Assembly: GCA_910577095.1 (NCBI GenBank)
Contig: CAJTLY010000013.1
Span: 1 to 34,713, forward strand
Length of the DNA: 34,713 nt
Direction of reading: 5' to 3'
Origin: an uncultured Alphaproteobacteria bacterium
Lineage (GTDB): Bacteria; Pseudomonadota; Alphaproteobacteria; RF32; CAG-239
Below the pieces are notes generated by a model. That model was given only the letters and a program-made list of their open reading frames with translations. It was not told where the DNA came from and did no database searches. How positions within the stretch are numbered: position 1 is the first letter of the stretch; the number at the start of each line of letters is the position of its first letter. The position numbers and the translations under genes were made by a program. Positions 30,194-34,713 of the stretch are shown in pieces.

Positions 30194-33100
30194 ATGATGA
30201 ATAAAATATTTAACAGAGTCAACGAAGCCGGTACAATGCTGGTGGAGGCGATGGCAATGCTGGGACTGATTGCCATGGTGACCCCGATTTTATACAAAAA
30301 AGCGGCCGAACGAACCACCGAGCTGCAGGACATTAATGCGGCCAACCAGTTGCGTGTGCTTTCCAATGCGATGGACGCTTATATCAAAGACAATTTTACC
30401 CGCATCAATAACAATGAAGTGGTCAAAAACAGCTGCGACGAAGGCACGGTTGACTATAAAGATTTTGACGACAATACCAAAGTCGTATTTGGCTTGTCGC
30501 ATTTATGCGAATATTTGCCCTACGGCTTTCTGAAGGACGGCAAAACTCAGGATACCAAATTGTTTACCACCGGCGGCGATTCGTTTAAGGTGGTGCTGAG
30601 AAGAACGACCGGTACCGAAACCGCCGAAGACGGTTCGGAAGTGGTGGTTGCGCAGACGGTAACCGGGTTTTTGACGGCTATTCCCAACGAGGGCGCCGAT
30701 TTTCCGTCAACGCGTACTTCCCGTATTGCGACCATGGTCGGCAGTAACGGCGGTTATGTTGAAAATGACGGAACGATTATGGGGGCGCAGGGTATTTGGA
30801 GCCTGAGCGGCGACAGCGAACTGGGTGTTACGCTGCCGGCAAATTCGTTTGTGGTTTCTTCGCTGCAGCCGATTTCTTCGCAAGGGCTGGCCAACGAAGA
30901 CGTCTTGCACCGCAAGACCGAACGGCAGAACGATTATGTGCTGAATGCGATGGAAACAGACCTGTTTATGAGTTATAATGACAAAAATCATAATATCCGT
31001 CAGGTTAACCAAATCATTATGAGCCCGCAGCCGGAATGGATGCTGGGCGGCGATCAGAACGATTTTAAGCGGCAGACCGACGATACGCCGAAGTCCGAAT
31101 TGAGCGAATATAAGGCCGATTTGGATCATACCTTATATATCGGTTCCAAGGGCGGTGCTTTTATCGAAGGTAATATGGCGGCGCTCGATTCTCTGTTTAC
31201 GGTCAGAAGCGAAGCCGGCGGCGATGACGGCGGCATCAAGTATTATGCAACCGACTCGACCACCGACAGTACCGATCCGTCAAATCCGGTGACAACCAAC
31301 AGCCGAGGTGCCAACATTTTCAGCGTTACCACCGCTAAAATGGAATACGGCAACATCGGTGCCGAGACCGCGGGCGCTTTGCTGACGGTCAGCAAAGAAG
31401 ACAATTCGATGGAATTTGAATCGAAAACCAGCAGTACCCCGGCCGGCGGCGGCACACCGACCACCAGTTCGCAAAAACTGATTGCCGCCAACGCCGAACG
31501 CGTCAATTTGATTGACGGTGCGCTGAGCGTACGCAATCCCGGAGTTGCAGCCGACGGCGGCAAGTATGACGACTATGACACCAACAAATGGCCGGAGCAA
31601 AATGCGGCACCGGCGGTGATTGTCGGCGGCGGCGACGTTCACAAAGCCTCTTATACCACTTATGAGTATAATGATGACGGAACGCCCAAAACCGACGGCG
31701 CGGGCAATTTTGTCAGCAGTGATCTGGAAGGCGAACATGCTTTGACCGTCAACGGGCCGGCGTTTGTCAAAGACAGTTTGAAAACCGCCAAGTTGAAGGC
31801 CTATAACGTTGATGCCGCCAAACTGCGTGCCGGCGTTCGTCCCGAAGACTTCAACGACGTTACCGAAGATCCCGACTTTTATATGGTTGCCGAGAAAAAA
31901 GGCACCGACGACGGGCGTTTGCTGGTCGGGCACTATACCGATGCGGCCAGCGGCGAAAACCGTTATCGTTTGCAAATTTCCGAAGCCGAAGAAACGATTA
32001 CTCACAGTGACGGTACCTCCAGCGTCGTTCAGAAAGGGGTGCGGCTTGACCATGAAAGCGGCCTTAATTTGCGGGCGGGCAGTGCCGATACGAACGTCGG
32101 CCTGATTGAGCATGATGTTGCCGCCGCAACCAGCAGTATCAATAGTGATACGGCTGACGGTCAGATCAAACTGGGAGCTTATAACGCCATTTCTCTGGCC
32201 ACGATAGGCAGCGACGGCAACTTCATTGATAAATCGGTTGTGTCGATTCAGGATGACATGTTGCGGGCTTATAACGATGCAGCCAGCGGAGCCAGCCTCG
32301 GTTATATCGATTCTGTTACCGATTATGCCCGCTTTATGTCGCGCGGTGCTCAAAACGGCGGTTTTACGCATGATGATCTCTATGCCCGCAGTAACGACAA
32401 TAATTTGTTTGCCCTTGGCGATATGGATTTCTCAATTACCGAGTTGGGGACCGGGACCGACAGCAGCGGCAATACGGTTACGACCACCCGTCCGGTGGCA
32501 GATATCCGGGCAGCACGCAGCAAAGATTATGTAAGCTCGCGTTTTTCGGGTGGTTTTGCCGTTTATGACCACGACGTTACCGGCGGCGACTATCCGGATG
32601 ACGGCAGTAATATGGGTAATGCGGCTTTGTATGTTAACAAAGGTGATTTCCGGGTTTTGGCCACCGAGACCAACGCCGATACCACGCTTGACATTACCAA
32701 AGGCGATACCATTTTGCAGGTTGACAACAATTCGGATACCGACGTTATCCCCGATGACGACGACCGCGGCAGCGTTTATATCCGCAAAGGGGCGATCAAT
32801 CTGGCAACCAGCGGCAATACCCGTTTGCTCAACAGTGAGATTGTCGATGATTACAGAACGGATGAGACCAAGTATCCGGTCGGATACATCAGTGCCGACC
32901 GCTTTATCGCCCATACCGTTCCGGCGGCGGTGGCGTTGAATTCGTCGACTACCAGCGTCAATTCGGGAGGAGATATCAAAGGTACCGACGGCAAAACGGT
33001 TACCCCTTATGAAAAATATGAGGTTAATCCGGCTTATACTTCGGTGATGAACGATATCAAGTTAACCACCCGCGGCGGCGCCCGTTTGAGTGATATTCTG

Positions 33101-33892
33101 CCCGATTTCATCAACCGCGGCATCTATGTGGTTGACAATACCTTTAAAGATGAAATCAAATGGGTCGGCGCAACTTCTGATGCCTTAAAAGGATCGGAAG
33201 TCACCAGCGGGTCGGCGGAAGCGTTTACGTCGGCTTATCTCGGGTTTGTTCCGGCACCGACTTGTCCGCCGGGATACTCGAAAGTTATTACGATCAATCC
33301 GTCCGGTTGGGCAATGGCGCAGGCCGGTACCCCGGTTTATCGCGACAGCAAAATTGACATTAACAGTCATAACAATCCCTATTTGTATTGGTATACCCAG
33401 AACGGAGAGCTGCGCACAACCGCCGATGAAATTGAACCGGTTAATCCGTTGACCTTCCAGAAAAACAATTGGCTGAAGGCGATGGTTATGCCGGAATGCG
33501 ACGGAAAATTCCAGAGCGACGGCAAATGTACCGACAGCAACCTGAAGACGTTTAAGGGTTGGGGAACCGTTATGGGCTTTATTTATCCGGCAGCTTATTA
33601 TGATGACTTCATTAACGGCAATGTCGGCGGTCATAATGTCGGCGGCGGCAACGCCAACACAAATAACGAACAAGATACCGTGTATTGGAATCTGTATCCG
33701 GTTCATTACCGCGAATTGGAAGCCTATGTAACGGTGTATTGTTACTTCCGCCGTGCGGCTTTTGATTCGGACTATGTTGATACGTCGTATGATCAGTTGA
33801 ATGGAACCCGCCGTGATTTCTGGGATAAGTCTTCAGCGACCAACATTGACAATCTGAACGATCCGGCATTGAAGTATAATGATCCGTGGTAG
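30194..33892 (+). CDS. Giant prepilin-like protein, PilV-like tip adhesin candidate
   Basis: 1232 aa from ATG 30194 (a second ATG follows at once; GGGGGA is the ribosome binding site). The leader NRVNEAG|TMLVEAMAML has Gly13 before the cut and Glu at +5, the hallmark of type IV prepilins, then a hydrophobic helix to about 40 and a pilin-like amphipathic helix (about 43-65). The long middle (about 150-1000) is Gly/Asp/Ser/Thr-rich, almost without Cys, with recurring short strands as in tail-fibre or adhesin stalks. The C-terminal part (about 1030-1232) has four cysteines (APTCPPGYSK, PECDGKFQSDGKCT, VYCYFRR) and WNLYPVHYRELEAY, recalling the receptor-binding end of PilV. Predicted role: pilus-tip or surface adhesin, assembled by a type IV pilus system encoded elsewhere. 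Confidence 0.8.
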   Translation: MMNKIFNRVNEAGTMLVEAMAMLGLIAMVTPILYKKAAERTTELQDINAANQLRVLSNAMDAYIKDNFTRINNNEVVKNSCDEGTVDYKDFDDNTKVVFGLSHLCEYLPYGFLKDGKTQDTKLFTTGGDSFKVVLRRTTGTETAEDGSEVVVAQTVTGFLTAIPNEGADFPSTRTSRIATMVGSNGGYVENDGTIMGAQGIWSLSGDSELGVTLPANSFVVSSLQPISSQGLANEDVLHRKTERQNDYVLNAMETDLFMSYNDKNHNIRQVNQIIMSPQPEWMLGGDQNDFKRQTDDTPKSELSEYKADLDHTLYIGSKGGAFIEGNMAALDSLFTVRSEAGGDDGGIKYYATDSTTDSTDPSNPVTTNSRGANIFSVTTAKMEYGNIGAETAGALLTVSKEDNSMEFESKTSSTPAGGGTPTTSSQKLIAANAERVNLIDGALSVRNPGVAADGGKYDDYDTNKWPEQNAAPAVIVGGGDVHKASYTTYEYNDDGTPKTDGAGNFVSSDLEGEHALTVNGPAFVKDSLKTAKLKAYNVDAAKLRAGVRPEDFNDVTEDPDFYMVAEKKGTDDGRLLVGHYTDAASGENRYRLQISEAEETITHSDGTSSVVQKGVRLDHESGLNLRAGSADTNVGLIEHDVAAATSSINSDTADGQIKLGAYNAISLATIGSDGNFIDKSVVSIQDDMLRAYNDAASGASLGYIDSVTDYARFMSRGAQNGGFTHDDLYARSNDNNLFALGDMDFSITELGTGTDSSGNTVTTTRPVADIRAARSKDYVSSRFSGGFAVYDHDVTGGDYPDDGSNMGNAALYVNKGDFRVLATETNADTTLDITKGDTILQVDNNSDTDVIPDDDDRGSVYIRKGAINLATSGNTRLLNSEIVDDYRTDETKYPVGYISADRFIAHTVPAAVALNSSTTSVNSGGDIKGTDGKTVTPYEKYEVNPAYTSVMNDIKLTTRGGARLSDILPDFINRGIYVVDNTFKDEIKWVGATSDALKGSEVTSGSAEAFTSAYLGFVPAPTCPPGYSKVITINPSGWAMAQAGTPVYRDSKIDINSHNNPYLYWYTQNGELRTTADEIEPVNPLTFQKNNWLKAMVMPECDGKFQSDGKCTDSNLKTFKGWGTVMGFIYPAAYYDDFINGNVGGHNVGGGNANTNNEQDTVYWNLYPVHYRELEAYVTVYCYFRRAAFDSDYVDTSYDQLNGTRRDFWDKSSATNIDNLNDPALKYNDPW

Positions 33893-33908
33893 TCGGATTA
33901 CGGTTAGA

Positions 33909-33936
33909 AAATACCCCCGTTGTCGGGGGTATTTTT
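33909..33936 (+). terminator. Terminator of the pilus pair
   Basis: An 11-bp stem (33909-33919 with 33924-33934) with CCCCCG/CGGGGG core, loop TTGT and a T run. It starts 16 nt after the stop. Confidence 0.88.
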
Positions 33937-34165
33937 GTTGTAATGAGTTACGAGTTCCCTCCGTTTTTTGTGAGAGTGATGAGTCGTTGAAACAGTCCGT
34001 TACGTTATTCTGGGGGAATTTAATCGATGTTCCATGGTCAGCGGGGGGGTAAAACAACCGCAAGCCTAACGGTTGAAGCGTATTTGTTGGCGTGGATCGG
34101 TGCCTGACGATATCTTGGTATTCGGTCCCGGAGAAACGTGGGTTTTTTGGTGAGGCATCTAATAA
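33937..34165. other. Intergenic region, nothing recognised
   Basis: About 230 nt between two convergent genes' terminators. It contains a small CAACCG/CGGTTG hairpin (34056-34074 region). No coding frame, RNA gene or repeat identified. Confidence 0.4.
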
Positions 34166-34197
34166 AGAAAACGCCTCCGGCATAGCTCGGAGGCGTT
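34166..34197 (-). terminator. Terminator of the barrel gene
   Basis: A 10-bp stem (34170-34179 with 34188-34197), AACGCCTCCG/CGGAGGCGTT; the minus strand continues with TTTTCTTTA. It is about 18 nt beyond the stop. Confidence 0.82.
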
Positions 34198-34215
34198 CTT
34201 TTGGTTTGGCTCAAA

Positions 34216-34713
34216 CTACCAGCTGTAACCGAGTCCCAAACCGCCGGCAGTCGCCTTGTAGTCGTCGCCGAAGGTATGGTTCGCCCAGCCATAGGCCGAC
34301 AGTTGTTCGGTGAAGCCGTAACGGCCGCCGATCTCAATCCGGCCCAGCGTCTGGTCGTCCAAAGTGTTGACCTTTCCCAAACCGGTGATCCGAACTTCGT
34401 CGCCGTCGGTAACGGTTTGCACAACACTCGGTTTGACGTAAAGGTTGGCATAGCCTTCATCCATTACAAACGCCTTCGTCAATTTGACACCGGCTTCCAA
34501 CTCCAGCTGACGCAAAGTGTTGTACTTCGCAACCTTGCCGGCACTGTCGGTCGCGTCGTCATAGTCAACCTGAGTATAGAAGGCGCCGACGCTCGGGGTC
34601 AGATAAACCGTTTTGTTGAGCGCATAATCATAACCCAACTCAACGCTGCCGCCGAACTCGGTGCCGTCGGTATCCGACTTGATGCCGTCTTTGGTCTTCA
34701 GATCAACTCTCTG
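34216..34713 (-). CDS. Outer-membrane beta-barrel / autotransporter C-terminus (partial)
   Basis: The last 165 residues of a larger gene; the frame stays open to the window edge, so start and passenger are missing. Alternating strands with aromatic girdle residues (ELGYDYALNKTVYLTPSVGAFYTQVDY, LELEAGVKL, GYANLYVKPSVVQTV, RIEIGGRYGFTEQLSAYGWANHTFGDDYKATAGGLGLGYSW) form a typical C-terminal barrel, and the final Trp after alternating residues is the BamA recognition signal. The EFGGSVELG entry and the RI/GGRYG strands fit autotransporter barrels, so it might carry a large passenger. A truncated relic of a similar end lies at 14932. Confidence 0.82.
   Translation of the reverse strand, partial: QRVDLKTKDGIKSDTDGTEFGGSVELGYDYALNKTVYLTPSVGAFYTQVDYDDATDSAGKVAKYNTLRQLELEAGVKLTKAFVMDEGYANLYVKPSVVQTVTDGDEVRITGLGKVNTLDDQTLGRIEIGGRYGFTEQLSAYGWANHTFGDDYKATAGGLGLGYSW

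Noticed and set aside
30152..30196. Upstream start for the giant prepilin gene
   Set aside because: It would add 14 residues before a perfectly placed short prepilin leader and overlaps the end of the previous gene; GGGGGA supports the ATG at 30194 or 30197.
31280..32371. A 363-residue open frame opposite the giant prepilin gene
   Set aside because: The plus-strand gene has a leader, ribosome binding site and terminator; the antisense frame has none.
30194..33892. Shufflon-type inverted repeats in the adhesin gene
   Set aside because: No repeated recombination sites or inverted C-terminal cassettes were seen in or after the gene, and no recombinase gene is adjacent.

Overview
This window looks like part of the chromosome of an alphaproteobacterium. 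The points behind that are family and neighbourhood patterns: ftsE-ftsX-YdcF-plsC with a divergent MJ0042/DUF3426 protein beside it; a PlsC with the HX4E motif frequent in this class; an M23 peptidase followed by a bactofilin; and a fliL-fliM-DUF6468-motE cluster in the order seen in Rhodospirillales-type genomes. The style of the long prepilin-like protein and the OmpA/autotransporter-like barrels suggests an uncultured host-associated lineage (gut 'RF32'-like), but that is inference from recognition, not a database result.

Layout. 1-2.6 kb: a 715-residue exported cysteine-rich protein. 2.6-6.5 kb: an orphan LuxR-type response regulator, a dCMP deaminase, enolase, a small unknown protein and an XRE regulator. 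6.5-7.8 kb: a 1.3 kb gene-poor block full of palindromes, tandem repeats and terminators. 7.8-10.7 kb: a tiny membrane protein, a compact GC-rich structured spacer, and the gap-pgk glycolytic pair with a terminator-like hairpin between the two genes. 10.8-14.7 kb: an exported unknown protein, a nitroreductase, a possible UPF0149 protein, and a lipoprotein upstream of argS. 14.7-18.8 kb: a relic of an outer-membrane barrel C-terminus, the MJ0042 protein, and ftsEX-ydcF-plsC. 18.8-24.8 kb: a membrane protein, rsmD-rluB, and the forward run tadA, HNH protein, lipoprotein, ftsB, M23 peptidase, bactofilin, smpB. 24.8-29.1 kb: uvrB downstream of fliL-fliM-DUF6468-motE. 29.3-33.9 kb: a small PilM-like protein and a 1232-residue protein with a prepilin leader, resembling the tip adhesin PilV of IncI thin pili. 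34.2 kb to the end: the C-terminal part of an outer-membrane beta-barrel, cut by the window edge.

The housekeeping genes cover lower glycolysis (gap, pgk, eno), cell division and wall remodelling (ftsEX, ftsB, M23, bactofilin), translation (argS, tadA, rsmD, rluB, smpB) and repair (uvrB). The accessory content is mainly surface-related: the cysteine-rich exported protein, the pilus pair and the barrel proteins. The most promising new material is the chromosomal PilM/PilV-like pair and the repeat block at 6.5-7.8 kb. No tRNA, rRNA, CRISPR array, insertion sequence or origin was recognised.
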